36,157 nt of DNA, taken from assembly GCA_902796855.1 (NCBI GenBank), contig CADBQN010000013.1, positions 1 to 36,157 of the forward strand, given 5' to 3'. The notes under the pieces are model-generated. The model did no database searches, was not told the DNA's origin, and saw only the letters and a program-made list of their open reading frames with translations. The translations under genes were made by a program, and so were the position numbers. Origin of the DNA: an uncultured Bacillota bacterium (GTDB lineage: Bacteria; Bacillota; Dehalobacteriia; UBA7702). Numbering within the stretch: position 1 is the stretch's first letter; the number at the start of each line of letters is the position of its first letter. Of this stretch, positions 1 through 7,683 are shown in pieces.

Positions 1-85
1 AGGGCCTGACACCTGCTCAACACAGATACCAGACCCTTCAGGTCGCTTAATTAAATCTTTTGTCTAACTTTTGGGGTTCACTTCA
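1..85 (+). mobile_element. Right end of an IS3-family insertion sequence (cut by window edge)
   Basis: The first bases encode the closing residues of an IS3-family transposase (stop at 48-50). A short AT-rich stretch follows, then a terminal-repeat-like sequence at 61-85 that ends in CACTTCA. Read from the other strand this begins TGAAGTGAACCCC, a form typical of IS3-family inverted repeats, which start with TG and end with CA. The left part of the element lies outside the window, so the second repeat and the target duplication cannot be checked. The element ends 38 bp downstream of the stop codon of the histidine kinase, which is on the opposite strand. Confidence 0.75.
3..50 (+). CDS. IS3-family transposase (OrfB), C-terminal fragment
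   Basis: Only the last 15 codons and the stop are present. The peptide GLTPAQHRYQTLQVA matches the usual C-terminus of IS3-family OrfB integrases, typically KGLTPVQYRxQSL followed by a few residues. The DDE catalytic core lies to the left of the window, so it cannot be said whether the gene is intact. The match is short but characteristic, and it is supported by the terminal repeat just downstream. Confidence 0.7.
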   Translation, partial: GLTPAQHRYQTLQVA

Positions 86-123
86 TGTCGCGGACGGGGC
101 TTTTTCAGCTGTTTCGCAATGGT

Positions 124-1710
124 TCAGTTTTCGTTGCCGTCTCTCGGGTTTTGGCCGTTCGCCGGCGTTTCGTCAGCGGCGCCGTTTTCCGGAAGGTATA
201 ATTCTTCCGGTTCCTCTTCGGAACCGTTGTCGATGTCGAATTCCACCCAGAAATTCACGCCCCTGCCGTCTTCGTCGTTGAAGACGCCGCATTGATTGTT
301 GTGGGCTTCCATAATCGTTTTTACGATGGTCAAGCCGATTCCCGTGCCGCCGTATTTGCCGGAGCGGGCTTTGTTGCGCTTGTAAAAGCTGAGCCAGATT
401 TTATCGAGTTCATCTTCGGGGATGGTATCGCCTTCGTTGAAAACGTTGATGTGGAGTTTGCCGTCGATTTCCGTCGTGTCGATGCGGATGTGGCCGCCGG
501 GGGCGGTGTGATCCGCGGCGTTGGTGATGAGGTTGACGAGCACCTGACCGAGCATGTTGCTGTCGGCGTAGATCATGCAGGGTTCGGCGGCGCTCTCGAT
601 GGAGATTCTTTTCTCCTTGAACATCAGGCTGAATTTGCCGATGATGACGTCGATGTAGGAAGAAATCTCGAAAGACTCGATTTCCGGCGTGATTTTCCCA
701 AGTTCGAGCTGGGAAAGGCTGAGGATCTGCCGGACCAGTTTGTTCATGCGGTCCGCTTCCTCAATGATCACCGAGGTATAGAACTCCCGGTCTTCCGGGC
801 TTTCGCTGATGTTTTCCTTTAAACCTTCGGCGTAGCCCTGAATGATGGCGATGGGTGTTTTGAGGTCGTGAGAAACGTTGGCGATGAGATTCTGACGCAT
901 CTCGTCGATCTGCCGTTCCTTTTTGATTTCCTCTTCCAGCCGGGCGTTGGTCTTTTGAAGGTCGTCAATGGACTGTTCCAGCCGGTCGGAGAGAACGTTG
1001 ATGTTGTGACCGAGCTGGCTGATTTCGTCGGTGGTTTTGCCGCTGAATTTTTTGGAAAAATCCAGATTGGCCATGCCTTTGGTGATCTCGTTGATCTCTA
1101 AAATCGGCTTGACCCAATGGCGGGAAATGAGGAACGCGCCGATCAGCGAGAGAATCAGCGTAATCGCGCCGCTGATCAGAATAAAGACGCGGCTGTAGCC
1201 GATGTTCGCCTCGATGGAGGGAACGGAGACTTTCAGCACGACATAGAACAGGTCGCTGCCTAAGGGGATGCGGCCCAGAAGGGTCAGAAACCGCCCCTCG
1301 GCATAGCCGCCGTGCTGGGTGTAAATGACATAGCCCTCTTCGGCGATTTTCTTCGCGTGGGTCGATATCTCCTGTTCATAGACGTCGGCTTCGAGGGAAT
1401 CGGTGATTTTTTGACGAATGCTGCCGTCATCCTCGACGATGAAGCCGCTGAGGGTGTCGTAGTTGCTGTTTAAAAACAGGATCTGCATCCCCGACGCCGA
1501 CTCAAATTCCTGAATATTGCTGGAAAGATAGCCGTTGTTCTCAATGACCTCGCTGTAGATGGCGTGGTAGGAATCGGCCAGCATATTCTTATTTTGGGCC
1601 AGGGTATATTTCCCGTAAAAGAGGATGTGGGACGCGATCAGAAACGAGGAAAAGAAAATAATGATAAATCCCACCGTCAAAAAAAGTTTTGTCTGGATGG
1701 AAAATTTCAT
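124..1710 (-). CDS. Membrane sensor histidine kinase (two-component system)
   Basis: A 528-residue sensor kinase of the HAMP/HisKA/HATPase_c type. A membrane segment lies at about residues 9-32, followed by an extracytoplasmic sensor of about 135 residues, a second membrane segment at about 174-197 and a HAMP linker to about 250. The phosphoacceptor is His281 in the motif VSHDLKTP. The ATPase domain shows the N-box LVNLITNAADHT and the glycine-rich GKYGGTGIGL. The C-terminus is an acidic, low-complexity tail of about 30 residues. It starts 3 bp after the response regulator stop codon, so the two are surely co-transcribed and form a cognate pair. The sensed signal is unknown; the neighbouring carboxypeptidase-like gene suggests an envelope role, which is inference only. 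Confidence 0.93.
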   Translation of the reverse strand: MKFSIQTKLFLTVGFIIIFFSSFLIASHILFYGKYTLAQNKNMLADSYHAIYSEVIENNGYLSSNIQEFESASGMQILFLNSNYDTLSGFIVEDDGSIRQKITDSLEADVYEQEISTHAKKIAEEGYVIYTQHGGYAEGRFLTLLGRIPLGSDLFYVVLKVSVPSIEANIGYSRVFILISGAITLILSLIGAFLISRHWVKPILEINEITKGMANLDFSKKFSGKTTDEISQLGHNINVLSDRLEQSIDDLQKTNARLEEEIKKERQIDEMRQNLIANVSHDLKTPIAIIQGYAEGLKENISESPEDREFYTSVIIEEADRMNKLVRQILSLSQLELGKITPEIESFEISSYIDVIIGKFSLMFKEKRISIESAAEPCMIYADSNMLGQVLVNLITNAADHTAPGGHIRIDTTEIDGKLHINVFNEGDTIPEDELDKIWLSFYKRNKARSGKYGGTGIGLTIVKTIMEAHNNQCGVFNDEDGRGVNFWVEFDIDNGSEEEPEELYLPENGAADETPANGQNPRDGNEN

Positions 1711-1713
1711 GGA

Positions 1714-2385
1714 TCAGCCTTCAAAACGATAGCCGTACCCTCGAACGGTCTCAATGAGATTGCCTTTCTCCCCGAGCTTGGCCCGGAGCTTTTTGATATG
1801 CGTATCGACGGTGCGCAGATCGCCAAAGTAATCGTAGCCCCAGAGGGCGTTTAAAATCTGTTCCCGGCTTAACGCGACCTTCTGGTTGACGGCGAGATAG
1901 ACGAGGAGTTCGTATTCTTTGGGGCTGAGATCGATGCGCTTGCCGTCGATGGAGACGATGCGGGCGACTTCGTCGATGATCAGTCCGTCAAATTCCTTTG
2001 TCGGAGATGTCGTCGCTTCCGGCTGCTGCCGCAGCAGAAGCTTGATGCGGGCCATCAGAACGATGGGACTGAAGGGTTTTGTGATATAGTCGCTGGCGCC
2101 GAGCTCCAGCCCAAAGACTTCGTCGCTGTCTTCGGAACGGGCCGTCAGCATAATGACGGGGATGGAAGAATCGATTTTCCGAATGTGGCGCAGGACGCTC
2201 CAGCCGTCATAGTGCGGCATCATGACATCGAGGATTACGAGGCTCAGCTGGCCCAGTTTCGTTTCGATGATTTCCATGGCTTCCTGGCCGTCGGCGGCTT
2301 CCAGAACGGTGTAGCCTTCTTTGGTCAGAAAATCCTTGACCAGTCGTCTCATTCTTTCTTCATCTTCGGCGATTAGGATATTCAT
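1714..2385 (-). CDS. OmpR/PhoB-family response regulator
   Basis: A 223-residue DNA-binding response regulator. The receiver domain (about 1-118) has the acidic pair E7-D8, phosphoacceptor Asp53 in LVILDVMMP, the switch threonine in MLTARS, and the conserved lysine in YITKPF. The C-terminal winged helix (about 130-222) has the usual features SPKEYELLVYL, VDTHIKKLRAKLG and VRGYGYRF. The start is set by a GGAGG site 9 nt upstream of the ATG. The cognate kinase follows after 3 bp. The carboxypeptidase-like gene ends 156 bp upstream on the same strand; no strong promoter is evident in that gap, so read-through from its promoter is possible. Confidence 0.95.
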   Translation of the reverse strand: MNILIAEDEERMRRLVKDFLTKEGYTVLEAADGQEAMEIIETKLGQLSLVILDVMMPHYDGWSVLRHIRKIDSSIPVIMLTARSEDSDEVFGLELGASDYITKPFSPIVLMARIKLLLRQQPEATTSPTKEFDGLIIDEVARIVSIDGKRIDLSPKEYELLVYLAVNQKVALSREQILNALWGYDYFGDLRTVDTHIKKLRAKLGEKGNLIETVRGYGYRFEG

Positions 2386-2540
2386 AGGGCCATACCTCCA
2401 TTTTGATGTTTCGCTTTCCGCGGTTTTCTTCTTTCGCGCGGGCAGAGTGATTCATGGTATCAACACATGTTTTTACCATTATGAAAGAACGGCGTGAACG
2501 TTTTGTGTCTTTCGGGGCAATCTTTGGTTGGCGGTTGCTG
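2386..2540 (-). other. Intergenic gap between carboxypeptidase-like gene and response regulator
   Basis: This gap holds the response regulator ribosome binding site and a 6-bp inverted repeat (ATGGTA at 2454-2459, TACCAT at 2474-2479, 14-nt spacer) that could be an operator. I see no convincing rho-independent terminator and no clear sigma-A promoter here. Confidence 0.35.
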
Positions 2541-4244
2541 TTATCTTCGTTTCTTTCCGCCGTTGCCCCGTGCTCTTTTTGTTGTGCCCGACGCGTTTTT
2601 CCCTCCTGAGCTCCGCTGATCGGGATGAGGCTGACCGACGTGATAGTCGCCGCTTTCCCGGCCGGCGCCGCTGCCGCGCCGAGGGTTCTTTGTTGTTCCT
2701 CCCGGGGATCGCGTCGTTTTGTTTCGTGTCTTTTGTTTTTCTTTTTTCGCAGTTTTGCGGACGCGGTTCGCGAAGGCCTTCGCCTTATTCTTTTGCGGGC
2801 CGAAATTGCGGCGCAGAAGGAAAACGATGAGGACAATGACGGCGGCGAGGAGCAGGACAATGCCGATTTTCAGCAGCACGCCGCCGATGTTCCGCTCATT
2901 TTTTTCGTAAAAGGAGATGATGGTGACGGGCCCGGCATAAGAGACTTCTTCGGGAAGGGAGAGAGTCACGGTGCCGCTGAGGTACGTATTCTCCGTATAG
3001 GCGATGGCGGCGTCGAGGTCGTAGATGTCGTAGTCGTCGGGGAGGAGAATGTCAAAATTCCCCGTATAGGCCAGGTTTTCGCCGCCGCCGGCGATTTTAG
3101 ACGCTAAAAGGGCGTTGAGGTCGCTCTTCTTGATGGTTTCCTTGTGCCATTTATAGAACCCGAAATTCAGCAGTGCCTGGATGTCGTCGCTGACGATGTT
3201 CTCGTCGCCGTTCATCGCCACGGCGACGAGGGTGCGTTCCTCGTTCTCGGCGCACACCATCATATGGTATTTTTCCACATTGCTGTTATAGGCGTTGTAA
3301 CCGCCTTTGATGCCGGAGTAGAGAATGGAGCCGTCCAGCAGCTTGTTCGTCGTTTTAATGGTGGTTTTGGCTGTAACCGCCGCCGCGGCGGAAGTCGGTG
3401 TGGAGGCGGTGTCTTCCGTATCCTCCGTGTCTTCCTCAGCGTCGGGATCTTCCTCTGCTTCCTCCTCGTCCTCTTCAACGGCGGAGGTCTCCGCGGAGGT
3501 CCCCTGTTCCTTTTTCTTCATCTTGTCCTTGTAGTCGGCCTGGCGGCTGTTGATGTTGGCGGGATCGACGGCGATCACCTGTTCCCCGGAAGCGAGGAGC
3601 GCCCGAAAGGCCTTATTTTCGTAAAAATTCTGAATCAGGCGCGCCATATCCACAGGGCTGCACTGCTGTGTATCATAAAAATGGCCGTCGCTGTTGGTGG
3701 CTTTCATCGAGGAGGCGAGGAGCTTTGAGGCGGTGCCGTTCATCTTTTTGACGTAAGCCTCAATGGCGGCCTGGGTCTTTTTATAGTCGCTCATGGCGGC
3801 GTAATCCGCGGAGGTCGTGTCGAGGAGGAGCTGACCGAGATTTTCGGCGACGACATTGGCGGCGTCGTTGTAGCCGCCGAGGTATTCCGCGAAGAGCATA
3901 TCGTTAAGGGAGACGATCTGACCGGCCTTTAAGCCGAGATAGGGCGGATCGGGATTGGTCTTTAAAGCGTTGGCGGTGACGACAAGTTCTTCGGGAGCGT
4001 TGTCGAAATCCAGCGCCGTGACGATGTTCAGCATTTTGTCAAAGTCACCGCAGGGCGCCAGCGTATAGGGGCTTTTGCCGTAAAGGATCTGTCCCGTTTC
4101 CACGTCGATGACGACGGCGTAATCGCTGTTGATCTCAATGGCGGCCGACGCTTTGACCGGCATAAAAAAGAACGTCAGCAGCAGCACCGCGGTGACGGCG
4201 GTCAGTGTGTTTATGATCTTCCCTGATATGACGCTGTGATTCAT
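2541..4244 (-). CDS. Penicillin-binding-protein-5-like (S11) protein with degenerate active site and polybasic tail
   Basis: A 567-residue protein that follows the DacA/DacF-type carboxypeptidase plan. An N-terminal signal or anchor spans about 11-35. The fold signatures are DYAVVIDVETGQILYGK (41-57) and TTNKLLDGS (298-306) ahead of the KTG position. All three catalytic motifs look altered: SxxK reads D67-F-D-K70, SxN reads G124-Y-N126, and KTG reads K313-G-G315. An Asp/Glu-rich insert occupies about 255-280. A transmembrane helix at about 455-477 is followed by about 90 residues rich in Lys, Arg and Gly, presumably cytoplasmic. Normal family members end in an amphipathic membrane anchor instead. 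The family assignment is good; D-Ala-D-Ala carboxypeptidase activity is doubtful. A structural, sensory or ligand-binding role is inference. The neighbouring two-component system lies downstream on the same strand. Confidence 0.85.
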   Translation of the reverse strand: MNHSVISGKIINTLTAVTAVLLLTFFFMPVKASAAIEINSDYAVVIDVETGQILYGKSPYTLAPCGDFDKMLNIVTALDFDNAPEELVVTANALKTNPDPPYLGLKAGQIVSLNDMLFAEYLGGYNDAANVVAENLGQLLLDTTSADYAAMSDYKKTQAAIEAYVKKMNGTASKLLASSMKATNSDGHFYDTQQCSPVDMARLIQNFYENKAFRALLASGEQVIAVDPANINSRQADYKDKMKKKEQGTSAETSAVEEDEEEAEEDPDAEEDTEDTEDTASTPTSAAAAVTAKTTIKTTNKLLDGSILYSGIKGGYNAYNSNVEKYHMMVCAENEERTLVAVAMNGDENIVSDDIQALLNFGFYKWHKETIKKSDLNALLASKIAGGGENLAYTGNFDILLPDDYDIYDLDAAIAYTENTYLSGTVTLSLPEEVSYAGPVTIISFYEKNERNIGGVLLKIGIVLLLAAVIVLIVFLLRRNFGPQKNKAKAFANRVRKTAKKEKQKTRNKTTRSPGGTTKNPRRGSGAGRESGDYHVGQPHPDQRSSGGKNASGTTKRARGNGGKKRR

Positions 4245-4282
4245 GGAAATACCCCGATTTTTTCAAGTTAAAATACTATTAT

Positions 4283-4311
4283 AGTATAAACGAAAAAAGT
4301 CCGTTTGACAA
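4283..4311 (-). promoter_or_regulatory. Sigma-A-type promoter for the PBP5-like gene
   Basis: On the minus strand, TTGTCA (4306-4311) and TATACT (4283-4288) are separated by 17 bp, about 40 bp ahead of the ATG at 4244. An overlapping TATAAT is at 4278-4283, but its spacing to this -35 would be 22 bp. Confidence 0.6.
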
Positions 4312-4313
4312 AT

Positions 4314-4337
4314 AAAAAATCGCGGCGGCGATTTTTT
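4314..4337. repeat. Perfect 10-bp inverted repeat between divergent genes
   Basis: AAAAAATCGC (4314-4323) and GCGATTTTTT (4328-4337) are exact inverted repeats with a 4-base loop. This looks like a small bidirectional terminator, but it sits between the promoters of two divergent genes. It may insulate them or act as a binding site. The GC-paired core is only four base pairs. Confidence 0.5.
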
Positions 4338-4419
4338 CCCGCCGATTCCCGGCGAAAAGGAAGGAAATTCCCGTTGTTTTCTCGAATTTATATAAAAATG
4401 ATTTGCAAAGGAGCGACTT

Positions 4420-7400
4420 ATGACCTGTCAGCTGATCACCGGGCGAAGAAATACCGACCGCACTGCCGCGCTGTATGACTGCCTTTTTAACGGTCTCGAC
4501 AGCGGCAAAAGAGTTTTTTTGATTCTGCCGGAGCAGGCCACGTTCCTGCATGAACGGCAGATCGAGGAAAAAAGGAACGGGCGCAGTCTCTGGAATCTGG
4601 AAATCACCTCGTTTCGCCGTTTGGCGGAACGTTACGTGCTTTCGCCGTCCCTGGACGCTCTCGGCCGCTCCCTGCTGATCTACGGCATCCTCGCCGAGCG
4701 CCGCGATGATTTTTTGGCGCTGAAGCCGAAAGATATTTCCGTCGGTTTTGTGGAGGACATCGGCGCGGTGCTGAAAGAAGTCTCGATGAACGGTCTCTCC
4801 GCGGAATTTCTTCGGGAGCAGGCGGCTTTGTTCGAGAACGAGGAGACCGCCGGTGACCTCGGCGCCAAGCTCCGCGATATCGCTCTCCTGCGGGAGGCCA
4901 TGGACGAGCGGGGGCTCAGCGATGAGAACGGCAGGCTCTTCCTTTTTGCCGACCGTGTCCGTGAGGAAAAGCTCTTTGGCGACGCTCTCTTCTGTTTTGA
5001 CGATTTTTACGATTTCACGGCGGCGGAATACGAAGTGATCCGCGCCTTGGCGGAGCAGGGCGCTTCGTTTTCCTTTGCCTTTCTTTGTGACCGGAACGAA
5101 GCCGTCTTCGCCAAGACGGGCCGGGCGGTCTCAAGGCTCATCGCCATCGCCGGTGAATACGGCCTGCCGCTGGAACTGACGGCGCTGAAAGCGCCATTGG
5201 AAGAAACGGAAACGGCTCTGTCCTTTTTGGAACGGCGCTTTTTCCGCTATGACGGCTCCGTTTTTCGGGGCGATACCGACGAGATCGCCATCACCGCCGC
5301 GGAGAACCGCCGCGCCGAGATTCGCTTCATGGCCAGGACCATCTGCGATTTGCTGGACCAGGGGCACTCTTTTGATGATATCGGCGTCTGTTTTCGTGAT
5401 ATCTCCGGCTATGACCGGCAGATCGAAGAGATCTTCGCTTCCTACGGGATTCCCTGCTATGTCGATCATCCCGTTTCTCTGCTCCATCATCCGGTCTACC
5501 GTTTCGCCGTCGGTCTTCTTCGTCTCGCCGCGGAAAAATGGTCCTACGCCTCGTATTTCGCGCTGCTGAAAACGGGGCTGTTCCCCGTGGCCGAGGCGGA
5601 ATGCGATCTTTTGGAAAACTATTGCCTCGCGCACGCCATCAAAGGGCGTCGATTCTATCAGGACGCTCCCTGGACTTATCGGGACGAGCGGGAAAATGAG
5701 GATCCCGAAGCCGCGGACGCGATCCGCCGCCGCGTCCTTGAGATTCTGCTGCCGCTGACGGAGCGGATTCAAAAAAAGGATACCGTCAACGCTTACGCCG
5801 CGGTGATCTGGGATTTTCTGGAAGCCTGCCGGGTGGATCAGGTCGTCAACGACTGGCGGGAGCAGGAGGAAGAACGGGGGAACTTACGCAAAAGCGCCGA
5901 GCTTTCCGCCGGGATCACGGCCTTTGCCGAGATGCTGGATCAGGTCGCGGCGGCTTTCCCCGACCGGGAGTTCACGCTAAGCGAATATATGGAACTGCTC
6001 CGGATGGGCGCCGCCGCCGTAACGGTGCGGACGATTCCCGCCGAGCTGAATACCGTGGAAATCTCTGTTCTCGGCATCAGCCGCCCGGCCCGCCGCGATT
6101 TTGTGTTCCTCGGCGGCGTGAACGAGGGTGTTTTCCCCTCCGGCGTCAGTGACGGCGGCTTTCTGAACATCACCGACCGCGCCCTGCTGCGTGAAAAGAC
6201 GGAAAGCTGGATCCAGGACAAGGATTTCTATTACGAAAGCGAGGATATCCTCGTTTATCAGGCGCTGACGATGGCGAAAAAGAAGCTCTTCGTCTCCTGC
6301 GCTCTCCGCAGCGACGAGGGCAGGGCGTATCCTTCGCCGCTGATCTCGTTCCTGAAAAAGATGTTCCCCGCTGTTCGGGAAACGACCCTCCGCGACGATA
6401 TCGGCGGCGACGGTCTTTTCGGCTCCCTGGAGGAAGTCTTTGCCGCGCTGCCCCTGTCTCTGCGGGAAAACACTGTCGCCGGCTGGGACCGGATCAAAGA
6501 GCGGCTTCTGGCCGAAAAAGCCACGGCGGCACGGACGGAACGGCTTTTGACATCCCTGACGTATACGGGGCAGAGTGGCCCTCTTTCAGAGGCGCTGCTG
6601 GAAGAGTACCCGGGCCGGGATCTCTCCCTGAGCGTCAGCTCCATCGAGCTGTTCCGCCGCTGCCCCTTCTCCTACTTTGCCCGTTACGGTCTGAAACTGC
6701 GGGAACGGAAGCTCCTGCGCTTTGAGGCGCCGGATCTCGGCAATATCTACCACGATACGCTGCGGGAACTGATGGAAACGCTGAACGCGGAAAAGATCGC
6801 CTGGCCGTCGCTGTCCGCGGAAAAGGAACGCATCGACGGTCTGGTGGATAACATGGTCGCCGAAAAACTGCGCCGCCTTTCCGAGGAAAACCTCTTTCCC
6901 GAGGAGCACCTCGTTTTCATCAGTCACGTTCTGGCCGAGAATCTGAAATTCGTCATCGAGACCATGACGCGTCAGGCCGAAGCGGGGGATCTCTTTATCC
7001 CGGCTCTTTGGGAGGTTCCCTTTGGCGACAGAGAGCGGCTTCCCGCCTACGTGATCCCCGTGGACGGGGACGGTCGGCTGATCCGTCTCCGCGGCGTCAT
7101 CGACCGGGTCGACGTCGCCGAAAAGGACGGCGAGGTCTACGAACGGGTCGTCGATTACAAGAGCTCCGATAAAGCGCTTTCGATGGAAGATATCTATTAC
7201 GGCGTCATGCCCCAGCTCCTCATCTATATGATGGTCATGGAACAGCAGGGGAAGGGGAAGCCCGCCGGGATTTTCTATCAGTCGATGAAAGACGCGATGG
7301 TCCGGGAAGAGGGTGTACTCAGTGAGGAGGAACTCCGGAAAAAACTCGACGACGAAATGGCGATGAAGGGCTATATCATCGGCGACGGCGTCGGTGAGAC

Positions 7401-7683
7401 CTGTTTCGGCGCGGCGGAAAAGGCCAAAGTTCTTTCGGTAAAGCAATACGAATGGGTCCGGGACCACACCCGGCGGCTCATCACCCGGATCGGGCGGGAA
7501 ATCTTCGGCGGGCGGACGGAAATCCACCCCTATCTCCGTAAGAAGACCCGGAGCTGCGGTTTTTGTCCCTATGCCGCTGTCTGCGGCTATGAGCCGGAAG
7601 TGATGGGCAAAGAGGAACGCCTGCCGGATCTAAAAGAATCGGAAGCGATGTTCCGCATGGAAAAGGAGGGAGACGAGGCATGA
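4420..7683 (+). CDS. addB: AddB, helicase-exonuclease AddAB subunit B
   Basis: A 1087-residue AddB/RexB-type subunit, of usual length or slightly short. With AddA it forms the nuclease that processes double-strand DNA ends for RecA and responds to Chi. The C-terminal RecB-family nuclease is intact: GNIYHDTLREL, GVIDRVDV and VVDYKSS. The four iron-sulfur cysteines are present: C748 in FRRCPFSYF, then C1046, C1049 and C1055 in CGFCPYAAVC. The N-terminal Walker A site, usually GRxGSGKT, reads GRRNTDRT here, so the invariant lysine and glycines are gone. Start: AAAGGAG lies 6 nt ahead of the ATG. addA overlaps by 4 bp (ATGA), implying translational coupling. Confidence 0.93.
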   Translation: MTCQLITGRRNTDRTAALYDCLFNGLDSGKRVFLILPEQATFLHERQIEEKRNGRSLWNLEITSFRRLAERYVLSPSLDALGRSLLIYGILAERRDDFLALKPKDISVGFVEDIGAVLKEVSMNGLSAEFLREQAALFENEETAGDLGAKLRDIALLREAMDERGLSDENGRLFLFADRVREEKLFGDALFCFDDFYDFTAAEYEVIRALAEQGASFSFAFLCDRNEAVFAKTGRAVSRLIAIAGEYGLPLELTALKAPLEETETALSFLERRFFRYDGSVFRGDTDEIAITAAENRRAEIRFMARTICDLLDQGHSFDDIGVCFRDISGYDRQIEEIFASYGIPCYVDHPVSLLHHPVYRFAVGLLRLAAEKWSYASYFALLKTGLFPVAEAECDLLENYCLAHAIKGRRFYQDAPWTYRDERENEDPEAADAIRRRVLEILLPLTERIQKKDTVNAYAAVIWDFLEACRVDQVVNDWREQEEERGNLRKSAELSAGITAFAEMLDQVAAAFPDREFTLSEYMELLRMGAAAVTVRTIPAELNTVEISVLGISRPARRDFVFLGGVNEGVFPSGVSDGGFLNITDRALLREKTESWIQDKDFYYESEDILVYQALTMAKKKLFVSCALRSDEGRAYPSPLISFLKKMFPAVRETTLRDDIGGDGLFGSLEEVFAALPLSLRENTVAGWDRIKERLLAEKATAARTERLLTSLTYTGQSGPLSEALLEEYPGRDLSLSVSSIELFRRCPFSYFARYGLKLRERKLLRFEAPDLGNIYHDTLRELMETLNAEKIAWPSLSAEKERIDGLVDNMVAEKLRRLSEENLFPEEHLVFISHVLAENLKFVIETMTRQAEAGDLFIPALWEVPFGDRERLPAYVIPVDGDGRLIRLRGVIDRVDVAEKDGEVYERVVDYKSSDKALSMEDIYYGVMPQLLIYMMVMEQQGKGKPAGIFYQSMKDAMVREEGVLSEEELRKKLDDEMAMKGYIIGDGVGETCFGAAEKAKVLSVKQYEWVRDHTRRLITRIGREIFGGRTEIHPYLRKKTRSCGFCPYAAVCGYEPEVMGKEERLPDLKESEAMFRMEKEGDEA

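Noticed and set aside
60-295. Two short plus-strand frames at the left edge
   Set aside because: They begin inside the IS terminal repeat or just after it and run antisense into the histidine kinase gene.
2360-2860. 166-codon minus-strand frame overlapping the polybasic tail of the PBP5-like gene and the response regulator start
   Set aside because: No ribosome binding site, low-complexity composition, and it would overlap genes at both ends. The PBP5-like frame is continuous with a transmembrane helix.
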